From NCBI RefSeq assembly GCF_000346465.2, contig NC_034010.1:8858520-8922519 (forward strand): a stretch of 64,000 nt of DNA. Direction: 5' to 3'. The position numbers and the translations under genes are program-made. Each line of letters starts with the position of its first letter. The first letter of the stretch is position 1. Positions 9,244 to 20,984 of this stretch are shown in pieces. This DNA is from Prunus persica. Its lineage: Eukaryota > Streptophyta > Magnoliopsida > Rosales > Rosaceae. The notes beneath the pieces are model-generated. The model searched no databases. It had not been told where the DNA came from and was given only the letters and a program-made list of their open reading frames with translations.

Positions 9244-11460
9244 TTTCTTTCTAACATGACCCGCCCTGAATTCCCCCTAGAGATCCGTGACGAACCTTGT
9301 TGTCTATCCGACATCTAACCAATGATGGGCCCACTTACTAAAATAACCCTCTTCCCCGAAACAAAGAAGATGGGTCGAGAGTTCTACCAAAATTTCGGCA
9401 GAGTCTCACCTGAAAAATGGACTTTTCCCAAAATTACAAACACTTGCAAATGAAGCAATAAAAAATCTCAAACAGCTGCACGCACAGTTCTAAGCACACA
9501 TTTTACAACATAAGCCTCCAGCCTCAAATTCAACCATACATGGGCAATATTAGAGCAATCTAAGATATTATTTAGTTTACACAACCCAAGATATCCTACA
9601 AGGAAGTCGATGCATGGGAAGAGAGAGACTTGGTTTGGTTGGGCAAGTCATGTCAAGTTACGGCATGGGGGGCGCAAAACAGAAATTGTGAGTGGACAAA
9701 TAGAAAGTTTGAACATAATTATAATCGAACATAATAACCCCATGTTTTAAGAAAACGATGTAAAATCATGCAATGAAATCCATTATTATAGTGTACTTGA
9801 ATTTGAAATCATTATAATCCCATAAACCAGATATAACATAGAATACAATGATCAAACGGGACCTTTTTCCCTTTAACCAACCTCTTTCCGAGATATATGC
9901 TTGTAAAAACACAACATGCAAACAAGGATCCTTATAAATATATAAGTATAAAAATATATGACTCCATATAAATACGCATACGTACTCACTACACCATTAT
10001 TATGTACCAGGGAAACAATCCAATCAGGAGATTGTTTGGCTAGACCACGGAATAGCATCACATTACCCCGTGACTAGGGTTGAGCAGTCCAACCAGAGGA
10101 TTATTGCTCTGCAGCACACACGCTGACAACACATCGCACATGCGGCTGAAACAAGTCTTATGTGCGCAAACTACCCGTCAAGGGCCTACGGCACACCCCG
10201 CCAAGGGTGTCTGGTATCCTCTCACACGCCGACAACACATCGCACGTATGGGTAACATTCGTATCCAAGTATCAGTATCCAAGGGGTGGCACATATCATG
10301 GTGCAATCTAAACTCCAACATACCAAATTCCACTTCCCAATTCCATTACAAAAACATATCCGAAATCCAAATGTTCCAATTCACCCAAACTAAGATACAT
10401 AGACATCTTGACAACATCATTATCCAAAACTCAATATCCATAAATTTTATATATAATATAGGTACTAAGCTCTCATGAGCATTATAAAACCAATAACCAA
10501 AATAATCAATTTCTCAAACAAACCCATATATGCATGTAATTCCATCATTTGAAAATAATGATCATTTTAAAAAAACAAAGTCCACTCACTAAGAGTCCAA
10601 AGCTGCTTGACCCGACGAGGGTCTCGCCTGTTGAGTACGTGGAGCCTGACTACCTATTTGAAAGAACATAAGGACTTAATCAATAAAAGTATCCAACCAT
10701 GAACTTCCACTCAAAATCCTAAATTTCGGGAATCAAAGTGTGTGCATGACATTTAGGAAGTTCCTAGGGCCAATCTAGTAGTTTTTGAAGGATGAGACGA
10801 CCTCAGAAGACTCACAATCAACCAAGTTGTCAAACTTTCCATATTGGTCAACCTGGCCCATTGGGCCACGACCTCTAATTTTCAATCCGAAAGTTCCTAT
10901 AGGTCCAATAAAGTCTACTAAACAAGTCCCGAAGGTTTGGTTTCAATCGAGCGGTCGGATCAAAGCCAATCGTACAATAGGATGGCGATTGGTTCGCCTA
11001 ACCCTAAATAACAAGTTCGGAGTATCCGGGACTCTGATTCTTGACCAACAAGTTCTTACAGGATCCTAGAGGTACGAGGAATAACATAATTGAAAGTGGA
11101 ACCAATCGAACGGTTTGAACCTATCGAACCCGGATATCGCATAATAGGTGCAATATCCTTTTGATATTCAGACTATAACCAAACCCTAATCCGAGCATAT
11201 TGTCGTGCTCGGGACGACATGGGGAGTATTTTAGAACTAACGGGCAGCCACAAGGTTGCCCACGGGTTTGATCGTGACATTCCTATAAATTCACAATTCT
11301 ACTTAACTTCGGAACAATTCAACAAAACCTCGAGAATTTAACCTCTAAAATATATTTCCAGAAATCAAACATCTTAAATATTTACCTCACTCCTCTAAAT
11401 TGGTCTGAAATCCTCAATTCACCTCCCAAGGAGAACAACCACCAAAACAGCACTTGGAAA
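9244..11460. other. Degenerate LTR-like noncoding block
   Basis: It starts with TAACATGACCCGCCC, close to TAACATCCCGCCCC at 13961, and on the reverse strand it opens near 11280 with TGTCACGATCAAACC. Both look like termini of long plant gypsy LTRs. Inside, GACAACACATCGCAC is repeated about 100 bp apart (10126 and 10227). No domain or long believable ORF is present. It is probably a solo or truncated LTR; lineage (Del/Tekay-like) is a guess. Confidence 0.3.
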
Positions 11461-11509
11461 CAAAGAACCTTGTTTCAGTTTGTACCACTTCCGAGAGGGC
11501 TAAACGTGC

Positions 11510-13315
11510 TGGATGACTATGAACTTTGGATATGTTGTAGATTACAGAATTCTCAACAAAAGGAAAAAAGAAAAAGAAAGAGGGAATGTTCTTATCTCTT
11601 TATTTTCATTGGTTTATTGCTTCTTGCAGCAGCTCTTCCAGCAGTGGTGTTTGGATTTCTACGACAAGCTTGGCTCTATTCTTCTTCCTTGGAAGCTTTG
11701 GTGAAGATAATGGCCTGATCCCCAGCAGAGTCGCCAATTTATGTAGGGGCTTTTCTTCCGGTAGCTGTAACTGGGCTAGGCTGCCGTAAAGGGCAGATGG
11801 ATGAAATTATCCTTGTGCCTGAGTTCAAAGATCAAGCCCCAAAAATGCTTCGAAAGGATAGAGAAGCCATAAGAAACACCTTGGTTACCTTCACCAATGA
11901 AAATAACAACAGCTTATAGATAAATTTTCTAGCTTGGCATGAGAAGCTTGTGGCATGAGAGCAAAATTATCATGAGTTTAGCACTGAAGAGAAAACTAAG
12001 TGTTCCTGGGGGGAAAAGGGGTATTAAGGTAGGAGATGAAGAGTTTGCAGAGAGGTTTGGCTGAGAATAAGGAAAAATAGAGGAATAGGTGGCTTGACAA
12101 TGACTCTGTCAAATGCTAGAGCAGCCTGCCAAAGGGGGAAAAATGGAGAGGGGAATGAACAGAGCACGAATTTGCTGGGTGTTGCAGGTGAGAGAGGAAG
12201 CTTGCTCTCTGAAATGTGGGTTGTCTTTGGTTGGGTAGAAGAGGCCCCTTTTAAAGCCGCTGGAAGCCATCTTTTTCCAAGAAACCCTAATGGTTTCTAT
12301 CTAATTTGGCCAAGCTCTTTCCTTCCTTTCTCCTCCCCTTCTTTGACTTATCTTATTCTAGCAAAATCTTCTCTGTCCAATCTCACAAAATCAGGGATTT
12401 TTAGGAGCTCAATGCTCTTTCCCGCAGCTGCCTCTATTTCCAGCCATCTCCTTTTCTTTTCTTCCTTCTTCCATGGCCAAGTCTGATGAGGGAAAGAGAA
12501 TGGGTATGCATGTTGGTTCAAAAGTCGATTCCACTCCTAGCAGGCTGAGCGCCAATATCCCTTGGTCCCTTGGGTTTCTTTTGCTTGAAACTTGCTCCCT
12601 TCCCATGTGCTGGAACCTCCTTGCAACCCTGTATAATGGACCTTCAGACTTCCCCTTCGTGGCTTTTGTTTTTTCAACGAAGTGCTGGGGCTTTTGTAGC
12701 TCATTATGGTAATTGTATGGGCAAAGGTGATTCATTAAGTAAGTGGGCTTTCTTTATCAAACGTTTGGGCTTTTTGGTTGAGTCAATAGGCTATTTTGGT
12801 TGGGCTATTTTTGTTTGGGGTGACGGGCTATTCTCTTCTCTCTTGTGCTCACCCACATGTTTGGGCATATGAAATGAGCTTGAGTCCCGAGGCTCCCAAG
12901 CAACCCGGGACTTCCATTTCTCGGCCCATCAATGGGCCTCATGAAAATTTATTACCATCCATACCACAACCCACTCAAGCAAGCCCTGGGTATTTGAGTG
13001 GCTTGGGCATGCTTAAGCTTGTGGCGTGATTGGGTGCGGAATAATAATTCCTTGCTTGGCGTGGCATGTCACTTGGCGTGCTTCAATTTTATCGTCCATG
13101 AAGAGGGCCACGGTGCTTAGTTTAGCATGGGCTTGTATTTTATAATATTATCTCAGTCCTTGGCAGGATAAATTATTTATTTAGCATGGCATGTGAACTA
13201 TGACTTGTATATGACGAGCCTTCGTGTACTCCGATATGTGACTTTTCTTAATACAGTATCATATTGGGCCGGAAACTTATTTGGGCCTAACCATGGACTT
13301 TTTTGAGTCTCAACA
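11510..13315 (-). mobile_element. Ty3/gypsy LTR with PBS and truncated internal leader (copy 1)
   Basis: The LTR occupies 11742-13315 on the minus strand. It begins TGTTGAGACTCAAAAAAGTCC at 13315 and ends CCCCTACA at 11742, with TG...CA ends. A PBS lies 5 bp beyond. It aligns along its whole length with the plus-strand LTR at 52871-54303 (shared AGGCCCAAATA, GGGCCCATTGAT..., CATGCCACAAGCTT..., GCAAAGAGTCG regions). The internal leader survives only to about 11510 and includes the same TTCACCAA...CTTCC segment as the second copy. No gag or pol remains, and no partner LTR is in place. Confidence 0.75.
11719..11736 (-). other. Primer-binding site, tRNA-Arg type
   Basis: TGGCGACTCTGCTGGGGA on the minus strand, 5 bp past the LTR end. 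From memory, this matches the Arg-tRNA PBS reported for Tat/Ogre retrotransposons. The identical 18-mer occurs at 54309-54326. Confidence 0.75.
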
Positions 13316-13958
13316 ACAACTATGATGTCTCAAGTCTAAGGATTAGTTTGCACCAATGCAACTTCTGAGTTCTAGTTTGACATGTGAGTAAAGACTTCCA
13401 TTCTAGAACTTATATCTTTGATCGCGTTCAGTGTACTTATTCCCCTGCAAGCACCTACATACATATCTGGGTGTAACTACACTTAATCACGTGAGACCTT
13501 GTCATTCTCTACATTAGAGAAGATATTGCATGTATTGGTCTTAGTGGAAGATCAATGCCCAATTGATATTATTATGACCAGGAACACTTTTAGGATATGA
13601 CTAGGGACCGTGAGAAGTCTCAATGTATGTTGTAACATAGTTCTCATGTCCTCTTTCATATTTCTAGGACTATTGTTGTTTTACATTTCTTATTATAGAA
13701 TAATCATGATTTGAAAACACCTAGTCTTGCCTATAAATAATTTAATAAGTCATTACGAAAGATGTCCTTAACATTAACTATTACATAATTAGTTGGCTTT
13801 AAGGGCATACTACTAATAATGAGCCCTTCCCATTCACTTTCTGTGCGATTTTGGAGTTTAGGGTTTCAAAAAAATTTGCATATCTAAGTTAAATTTTGAT
13901 TGAATTGGGAGGAATTTGGCTCGACTAAACTAAAATAACCCTTACAAGAAGGACACAT
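13316..13958. other. Unassigned noncoding DNA
   Basis: No ORF or terminal repeat could be supported. Phrases such as ATGATGTCTCAAGTCTAAGGA and GGCTTTAAGGGCATACTACTAA recall LTR sequences of plant Copia elements, so this is probably an old LTR fragment into whose end the element at 11510-13315 inserted. Confidence 0.25.
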
Positions 13959-16200
13959 TGTAACATCCCGCCCCAAAAGTTAATTTATTTTCCTAATTTC
14001 TAAAGAAAAGGATGACTTGACCCTTAGGGTCTTTTAGTGGTTTAAGGTTGATTTTTTATTCAGGCTGGTTTTGGAAAATTTTCTTGGTTTCATTGCATAG
14101 TACTCGAGCTCACGAGTCGTAGACAAGTAATGAGCCCAAATCAGAGTTGAAATGAAGACGTTTTGATGTACATAAGTGTAGTGGCACAACTGTAATTTTA
14201 TAGAAGTTGTTTTAGTTAAAAACCTAGCTGACAAGTCAGATTTCGGCATTTTCTCTCTCCTCTTTCTCTATTGCTCGAGACAACTTTGTTTCTGTCTCAC
14301 GTGTGAAACGTGGCACCACCACTTCCAGTCGATTTTCGATCGCCGTCTGGCCACGGTTGGCGATGCAACCTTCATGAAACTTGTTCCCTTCTTCCTCCAC
14401 AACAAAAACCATTTAAGATCCACCCTTGAAACCCAGTAGATAGCTGGGAATTTGGATCCAAAGAACCGACCCAAAAACTATCATGTTGTTGAAAATTTCA
14501 GGGGTTACGCCGATTGTTTCCTGCCACCACCGACCACCATTTTTGTCCCAAAACACTTCTATCATTCCCCTCTACCTTTCCTCTCCAAAACCGGGCCCAT
14601 AACCCCGTCGGATCGCTCGAATCGAAGCCGAAAAATCCCTAAGTTTTCGGAGAGAAAACCGATCGTTTTGAGGGCATTAATGGCCAAATTGATCTTCGAC
14701 ACCAATATAACACTTACTACCCTTGTTGAGCTTGATTGTTTGGTATTATGCTTGACCGGGGTTTAGAGCTTTCTGATTGACGAAAAATTCCTCAAGCCAC
14801 CCGCCATTGCCGGAGACATGTGGGCCACCCAATGGCTGCCGACTTTGCCCTATAATTCAACTGACACCGACGGTATGTTCAGATTGGTGAGACTTCATTG
14901 TTTGACCAACGATCGGAGTTTCTTCTCTTATATACCGTTTGATCAGGAACTACCAGACCGTAGGATCGGCCCCAAGTCGTAGGCTGACCTACTTGGTTGA
15001 CCAGATGTCTTCCAAGACTGACTCAGCCATTCGAGACTCTTTGTATGACAATAGGACCTATCCTTTAGGGTTTCACACACTTAGTGTTCTGGGAGAGCTT
15101 GAATTCACTTTTAAGTCATGTGTTGGAATTATTGTTTTACTACTATTTGTATCCTTTCAAAGAGGTTCACAGACGCCATGTACCATTTCGGACGCACCTA
15201 ATTAGGGTTTGGACTCACTATGAGTGGACATTTATTTTATAAATACTTTTTCTTGCTATGATGGTTTTATGAAATGATTTATGAATGATTTATCTATCGC
15301 TTTTACTTTCTAAATATGATATTTGTGGTTTATATTCAGATTTGGTTTTGCGATTTTGTCTAAATGGATTATGGATCTTCTTAATTACTTGATGGCTTGG
15401 AAAGTTGAGAAAGGATTTGGCAAATGATTTTGGGTAGTAGTTTTATGTAAAAGAGGTTTTAGAACATGTTCAGAAAAGGTTTTCGAACCCATCATAGGTA
15501 CCCTAGTTGTTGCCTTTGGTAATATTGTTGCCTTTCGGAATATTGGTTGTCTTCTGATGTTATGATGTCCATAGATATCCCGATTGCCTTCAGAAATTAA
15601 AATGTCTTTGAACGACTTGGTTGCCTTCGGATGAGTCTACGCTAGTATGACATTGCCCCACGAGTCTCGAGGACGCCCGAACCATGTGGTGCTAAGATTT
15701 ACGTCTCAGGTTGACCACTTGTCCTTGAGTTCTACTAGAATTTGCATCTCGGGCTGACCTCATGTTCCCCTAATTTTGCTAAGATTTGTGTCTTGCGCTG
15801 ACCTTGTGTCCCTCGATTCTAATAGGATTTGCATCTCAGGCTGACCTCGTGTCTCTCGATTCTGCTAAGATGTACCGCACATGTGGAGTGGACTATTCCA
15901 CATGTGTAGTACTCAGAATTGATGGATTATTATTTGGAATTGATGGATTTTCTATGGGGTACAGTTAGGTGGAGAGGTATTTTAGTTTTGAGATGCTTTA
16001 TATTGAATTTTATGATTTTATCTCGGGTTGATTAAATTTTAGTTTTAGTGTTCATTGTTGATTTATCTCTTCAAATGAGTAGTGGTATTTATACATGAAA
16101 TCTCGTCTTCTTGTACGAGTATATAATGAAAGTTTGAATGATTTTCAAAACGGTTTTTAAACGGTGGGGTTAGTATGTTCGTATTATGTTTAATAACATT
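13959..16200 (+). other. Long LTR-like noncoding block
   Basis: It begins TGTAACATCCCGCCCC at 13959 and runs, with no domain, to the MULE-1 terminal repeat. It contains pyrimidine-rich leader-like stretches and a 43-44 bp tandem array. Its size and start resemble long gypsy LTRs, and its first 14 bases resemble those of 9244. The right end is not defined. Short ORFs (14452-14766, 14939-15205) show no domain. Confidence 0.35.
15692..15870 (+). repeat. 43-44 bp tandem repeat, four units
   Basis: Units of the form CTAAGATTTGCATCTCAGGCTGACCTCGTGTC... start at 15692, 15735, 15779 and about 15822, with a partial fifth at 15865. They diverge by 15-25 percent. Confidence 0.85.
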
Positions 16201-16207
16201 TATTTTT

Positions 16208-16440
16208 GGGCTAAACTACCAAATACCCTCTGGACTATTTCGACTATCAAAATGTCCACCCTGGATTATTTTTTCAGCCAATTTAGCCTTTGTAGTAAAT
16301 TTATTAGTCAATTTTGCCCATGCTGTTAGCTTTTCCACAATTCCATCCAAATGCCCGTCAGAAACATCATGTGAATGGCACGTGAGCCGTTTGTTGAGGG
16401 TAATCTAGTCCTTTTATACCTCAGACCTCAACCCCTTTTT
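16208..16440 (+). repeat. MULE-1 left terminal inverted repeat
   Basis: Bases 16323-16440 align with the reverse complement of 52763-52870. Both share GTTAGCTTTTCCACAATTCC, ATCCA(A/G)ATGCCC, TGTTGAGG(G/A)TAATCT and TCCTTTTATACCTCA. The outer 115 bp (16208-16322) have no partner in the window. Confidence 0.85.
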
Positions 16441-16689
16441 ACTTCTTTGTTCATATGGCCAACTCCCAAATCAGACTTAGGGTTCAAAGTGAAACTTTCG
16501 TAAAAGGGTGAGAGTGAAAGAGAGATAGCAGTTGAAAGATTCAAAAAAGGGTGTGAGAGAAAGACATACTACAACTAAGAGATTCGATTTGGGAGATATT
16601 TTCTGACTTGAAGATTCCAAATGAAGGTGCAACAAAGGTGATTTGGTAAAGGCAACAGATTGAATAGGAGAAAGAGTCAAACACAATGA

Positions 16690-17633
16690 AAATCAGAGAT
16701 GGTGGGAAAGCTTCGACATATAGTAAGTAGCTTATTTTATTTTATTTGTTTGATGCAATTGTTTGGGTTTTATTCTTTGTTGCTATCAGATTTCATTGCT
16801 GGACTTCATGAGAAAGCATAATAAAAGGAAGAAAGTGGTCCCTATGGATGTTGTTTATTGATTGAGACTTGGGTTGTGAATGTGGTCCCTATGCATGTTG
16901 TTTGTTTATTGTTTGTCGGGTTCTTTGTCTGACAATATTTAACTTGTTTGTTGTGCTTGTATTGTATTGTATTATATAGGGTAGATAGTAAATGTATATT
17001 GTATTGTATATGGTAGATAGTAAATGTGGATTATATTGTATATGGTAGATAGTAAATTAATTGTTGTGCAGCTAATCCTGACATGTTCACACTTGAAGTA
17101 CACCACAGGGGCTACTTTGTTGGCGTTTGTATATGGGAGGTATTGTACAATGGGTTGATGGCAAGATGCAGATGAGGTTTTAAAATGGCTGGGTTGAAAT
17201 TAGGACATATAAGGATTATTTTGGAACATTGAAATTGGTAAAAGGGAGCCAGCTGTTTGTGTTATACATAACTAAAAATCCAACACCTAGGCCTCTAAAT
17301 GTTCAGTCCCTAGTATTCTCTACATTCGGTGAAAATGCTTAACATTATGAAAGCACTGCTCATGGATATGATGTTGATGAAGAAAATAGGCAATATGAGT
17401 TCGTGGATGCTGAGATAGAGGAAGAATTTGGTGAGGTAGAGTAAGAATATGGTGAAGTTGAGGTACAAAGTGATGAAGCTGAGCAAGGTGGGGAGGATGA
17501 GGAAGAAGATGGTGATTTCATAGATAGTGAGTTTGAGCAAAGTGATGAAGAGGACAACGTGAATTTTCATAGGAATGTTTTAACTGAAGAGCACGATGAT
17601 GGGCATAATAAAGAACCAAGTGAGGGTGACATA
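16690..17633 (+). pseudogene. MULE-1 transposase, N-terminal part (broken)
   Basis: A short first exon ends in AGTAAGTAG near 16720. The intron closes with GTTGTGCAG at 17071, and exon 2 opens with an NPDMFTLEVHHRGYFVG block. This resembles the N-terminal PB1-like region that precedes plant MULE transposases. Frameshifts and stops follow (for example at about 17174 and 17441). The tail is a strongly acidic linker (runs of D/E with VDAEIEEEFGEVE and EDEEEDGDF) as seen before the catalytic domain in this family. The frame is cut at the ACATA target repeat and resumes at 49139. Minus-strand ORFs here are shadows. Confidence 0.7.
17629..17633. repeat. Target-site duplication ACATA, left copy
   Basis: ACATA lies immediately before TGTTTGTG, the outer end of the minus-strand LTR. 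The identical pentamer follows the right end of the insertion at 49134-49138. Five bases is the LTR-retrotransposon duplication length. Confidence 0.65.
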
Positions 17634-18254
17634 TGTTTGTGTAAGTAATCTTGCAGGAGAATATTCGCTTCTAGATCCTTCAACCTTCGATCTTCCTTCT
17701 CTCTCTTCCTCGATCCTGTAAAAAAGATCAGGGTAAATAGACCACACCCGGGGTGGCCGAAGGCCCTCCGATGCCTAAGTTAGTTAGAGTGTTTGCAGAA
17801 AAACAATAGCTAACAAAAGGTTACGGAGATGTATGTATGGTGTGAACCGTGCAGCCGGAGCCGTGTGTGGTGGCCGAAGCCGTGTGGAGAAAATATTGAG
17901 TGGAGAGTGGAGAGTGGAGAGGGAGGGAGTTTCATGTATTTTTCTCGGGTATTAGGAGTAGGTTTTTTGAAGTACCTTGAATGATGAATGAAGTCATCTA
18001 TTTATAGGAGGCTCGGGGCTAGGGTTTCGTAGAGAATAAACTATAATTAGGAGGAGTTTATTCTTTACCCAAATTCGTAGGGATTGAGTCGGACTTGATT
18101 ATATCTCTTTATTAGGATAATATCTAATATTAATTAAGATATTATCCTTGTTAATTAATTGGCCAAATAAATTGGTTCAATTAATTAATTTAAGGCATAA
18201 TCTTCTTTTCCACATAACATGCTTTGATTGGAGATGAAAGTATTTGCTCCCACA
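17634..18254 (-). mobile_element. LTR-a, 3' LTR of a Tat-type element
   Basis: Aligned end to end with the plus-strand LTR at 45797-46483: TGTGGGAGCAAATA at one end, ...CACAAACA at the other. Shared internal features are TTAATTAATT-rich U3, TATAAATAGATGACTTCATTC, GCATCGGAGGGCC and GAAGATCGAAGGTTGAAGGATC. In element orientation it is preceded by a polypurine tract and the antisense gene, and followed directly by MULE-1 with the ACATA repeat. It is therefore a true 3' LTR at an insertion edge, about 66 bp shorter than LTR-b because of small deletions in the AT-rich U3. Confidence 0.8.
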
Positions 18255-18272
18255 AATGCCCCCCAGCTTATG
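18255..18272 (-). other. Polypurine tract adjoining LTR-a
   Basis: On the minus strand AAGCTGGGGGGCATT abuts the LTR start TGTGGGAG. The same tract precedes LTR-b. It primes plus-strand DNA synthesis in LTR retrotransposons. Confidence 0.7.
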
Positions 18273-18410
18273 CATGGCCCTTGTGTGGCATGTAGGAGAT
18301 GAAATTATTTTTCGAGCTCTCCAACTGTGTCTGGGATTTGTTCTGTGAGTTGGACTCCTTTTGCAGATTGGATTCCCAATTGGAGTAGGCTTCTAACTGT
18401 TCTTGGAGTT

Positions 18411-18482
18411 GGATTCCCAATGGGAATGAGCTTGGGATTCCCAATGGGAATGAGCTTAGGATTCCCAATGGGAATGAGCTTG
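18411..18482 (+). repeat. Three 24-bp palindromic repeats upstream of aORF-a
   Basis: GGATTCCCAATGGGAATGAGCTT occurs at 18411, 18435 and 18459. Each holds the perfect inverted repeat ATTCCC-AAT-GGGAAT and lies 30-105 bp upstream of the TATA box. A degraded fourth copy (GGATTCCCAATTGGAGT) is at about 18370. The homologous promoter at about 45610-45640 has only one related site. Confidence 0.85.
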
Positions 18483-18514
18483 CGATTCCTTATTGACCCG
18501 GCTTGTCCAACTTG

Positions 18515-18522
18515 TATAAATA
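18515..18522 (+). promoter_or_regulatory. TATA box of the antisense gene (copy a)
   Basis: TATAAATA within CTTGTATAAATACAGGGCTTC. The same core promoter is conserved on the opposite strand at 45577-45584, which supports genuine promoter function for the aORF. The aORF is divergent from, and about 260 bp away from, the LTR. Confidence 0.7.
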
Positions 18523-18689
18523 CAGGGCTTCTCTTCACTCTTTCTCACATCGCAAACTTAACTTCTCTACTTTCTAGCTTGAGAAAGATCTTGGGGAATT
18601 TGTACTACTAGTCGAAGAGAGGAGTTGCTGTGCATCCCAAGGTAAGTCGAGCACATATATTTTTTCTTCGTCTTCTCTTTTTTGTGGCT

Positions 18690-20222
18690 AGGACCAATTG
18701 GGTAGGACTAGGCTGGTTGACGTCGTGACAGGCGGCCGAAGACAGCTGGAGCTGCGGTGGCCGCTTATTGCTGTTGAGCGAGTATCAGGAGAAAGTTGGT
18801 GGTCTACACCTGCCCAGGGTGTTGAGAGATGGAAGCAGAATGGTTCGGACTCTGATGATCTACCGGCTGGGCAGAAGGGGTGTTCTGCCGGACCCTCTAA
18901 AAGGAAGGCTGATGTTAAGTCTTCAAGAAATGAAGCTGCGACTTCGCTGGCGAAGGATGTGTCCCTGTTGAGGAAGAAGCCAAGGATCCCTTCTGCTTAG
19001 AAGGCTCAAGTAAAAGATATTCCTCCTCCATCAGCTAGGGTTAAACATCTCATTGGTGCAAATATCAAGAAGATTGGCGGTATGTGCAATATTTAAGATG
19101 TTCCACTCAAGTCTCCTGCAGACAAGCTTGGAGACCATGATCTACTCCATGAAGTAGTCCATGCGTGATCTAGTTCACTTTTTGGGAGGCAAAGAGATGC
19201 ATATATTTTTCTCCAAAGTTCTGGTCGTCTGCAGCAATCAAAGGATAGAGGTCAAACTGGGAGGTCTGCTCATCTACCCAACCACCATGATCTAACTGTT
19301 AAGTCACGAGTAGTCAAGCGTGGAGTTGATTCGTCGTTGCTGACTCCTTTGGAGGTGAGGATGGCAGCGGCAAAGAAGGCAAGAGAGTCATCTGCTCGAG
19401 CGAAGGGCTCTTCTGCAATGTTAACAACTGAGCCCAAGGTGGACAAGTCTAGCCCTACAGGGGATACAGGTGTATCTAATCTGCTTAAGACGTACTTTCT
19501 GTCAAGTCCATTAACTTATGCTGAGCTGGTTGATCAAATCCGTCAGGCTGGCGATCTTGGTACTTTCTCAAGTCTTTCCTTAGAAAAGCAAAGGGAAGCG
19601 ACATTTCATCTTCTTAAAAGAAGAGTACTTTTTGCTGCTGAGATCATTTGGCACTTGTCTGCTGTTGCCCCCTCTTCTGCTCAGCTCAATGAGTTAGAGA
19701 AGAAGAATGCCAAGTTAATTAGCAAGCTTTCTGCCGAGCAGATCCGTTATGAGAGGAAGACGTCTGATTTAAGGGCGATGATATCTGAGCTGAAGAGTTT
19801 CTTTGCTGAGAAGGATTCCAAGCTTAGCTCTTCTGCTGCTGACTTGGCTAGTGGAAAAAATGCTTACTTCCGTCTCTCAGTTATGACAAGCTTTTAGCTA
19901 GATTTTGTGCCTATCGTAAGTCTGCTGAAGAATCCAAGTTCAAAGCTACTTGGATTGCACAAATGGAAATGATCCCTTCTATGCCATTGGAGATGAACAC
20001 ATCGAGATGCTTTGTCCTGACTTTCTCCTTATGCAAAGTAAGCAGGTTAATGCTGTGAACATGGAAGGGGTTGAAGAGCAGGTGGCTGAAGAAGCAGCAG
20101 CTGAAAAGGATGGAGCTGAGGAAGATTCAGCTGATGAGGTGGTGGCAAACGTCACAGATCAAGCAAGTGGAGCTGCTAAGAGCGTGGCTGATCATGTGGA
20201 CGCTGAAAAGGCTGCATATTAG
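18690..20222 (+). pseudogene. aORF-a: extra antisense gene of a Tat retrotransposon (broken)
   Basis: It is antisense to its retroelement and adjoins the PPT/3' LTR. This is the position of the additional antisense ORFs described for some Tat-lineage elements. The product resembles 'putative gypsy-type transposon' proteins (PF04195-like). Recognisable pieces are a basic KRKADVKSSRNEA segment (18900), a KAKKARESSARAKGSS segment (about 19370), a coiled-coil-like block with LNELEKKNAKLISKLSAEQ (about 19690), and an acidic tail EEAAAEKDGAEEDSADE (about 20090). Stops and frameshifts separate them. The N-terminal exon present in aORF-b is missing: the leader joins straight to the WPLL(L)LSEYQE region. 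Function unknown. Confidence 0.6.
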
Positions 20223-20536
20223 GGATCTCCTGCTGGCTTTTCGGAGTAGATGAAGATTTCTTTTCAGCTTTTGTAGTATGCTTTTTGTTGAGAATTATTG
20301 GTCTTGTTTGACCATCTTCTTTTTTGTTTGAACTTGGCCGGTTGGTCACTTTGCTATGGAAATTTCAGTTATTATTTTTTCAACTTCAATTTGCATATTG
20401 TCTTGTGAACTGCTTGAGTAACCAGCCAATATCTTGATTGTGTGTCTCCCTTAGGAAATTTAACAAGTGTCAGGGTCCCCTTTGAGGGACTTCGGGCATG
20501 TTTTGCATATTTTGTCGGATGTTTTTCCTCAGGTTG

Positions 20537-20980
20537 TGGCATGTTAGGCCTATGTTTAGAGACATGTTGATGAGAGTGCGGGGCCTGTTTGGCCAACGTC
20601 TGGAGACTTGTTAATGACAATGGCCCGTTTGACCTACGTCTGGAGACGTGTCTATGAGAGTGGCCTGTTTGGCCTACGTCTGGAGAAGTGTCGATGAGTG
20701 TGGCCCTTTTGGCCTATGTCCAGAGATGTGTTGGTGAGTGTGGCCCTTTTGGCCTATGTCCAGAGACATGTTGGTGAGTGTGGCCCTTTTGGCCTACGTC
20801 CGGAGACGTGTCGGTGAGAGTGGCCCGTTTGGCCTATGTCTGGAGACATGTCGATGAGTGTGGCCCATTTGGCCTACGTCTAGTGACGTGTCAGTGAGTG
20901 TGGCCCGTTTGGCCTACATCTGGAGACGTGTCGGTGAGAATGGCCCGTTTGACCTACGTTTGGAGACATGTCGATTGCTT
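20537..20980 (+). repeat. 40-bp tandem repeat, about eleven units
   Basis: Units such as TGGCCCGTTTGGCCTACGTC-TGGAGACGTGTCGATGAGTG repeat at exactly 40-bp spacing from 20581 to 20980, with a more degenerate unit from about 20541. They lie in the 3' flank of aORF-a. Bases 20223-20536 are its AT-rich 3' end and nothing else was recognised there. Confidence 0.95.
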
Positions 20981-20984
20981 TTGT

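Noticed and set aside
17310..17570. Minus-strand S/L-rich ORFs
   Set aside because: Shadows of the acidic linker of the MULE-1 transposase on the plus strand.
20537..20980. Regular repeats considered as a CRISPR-like array
   Set aside because: Units are contiguous with no unique spacers, and the context is a plant retroelement.
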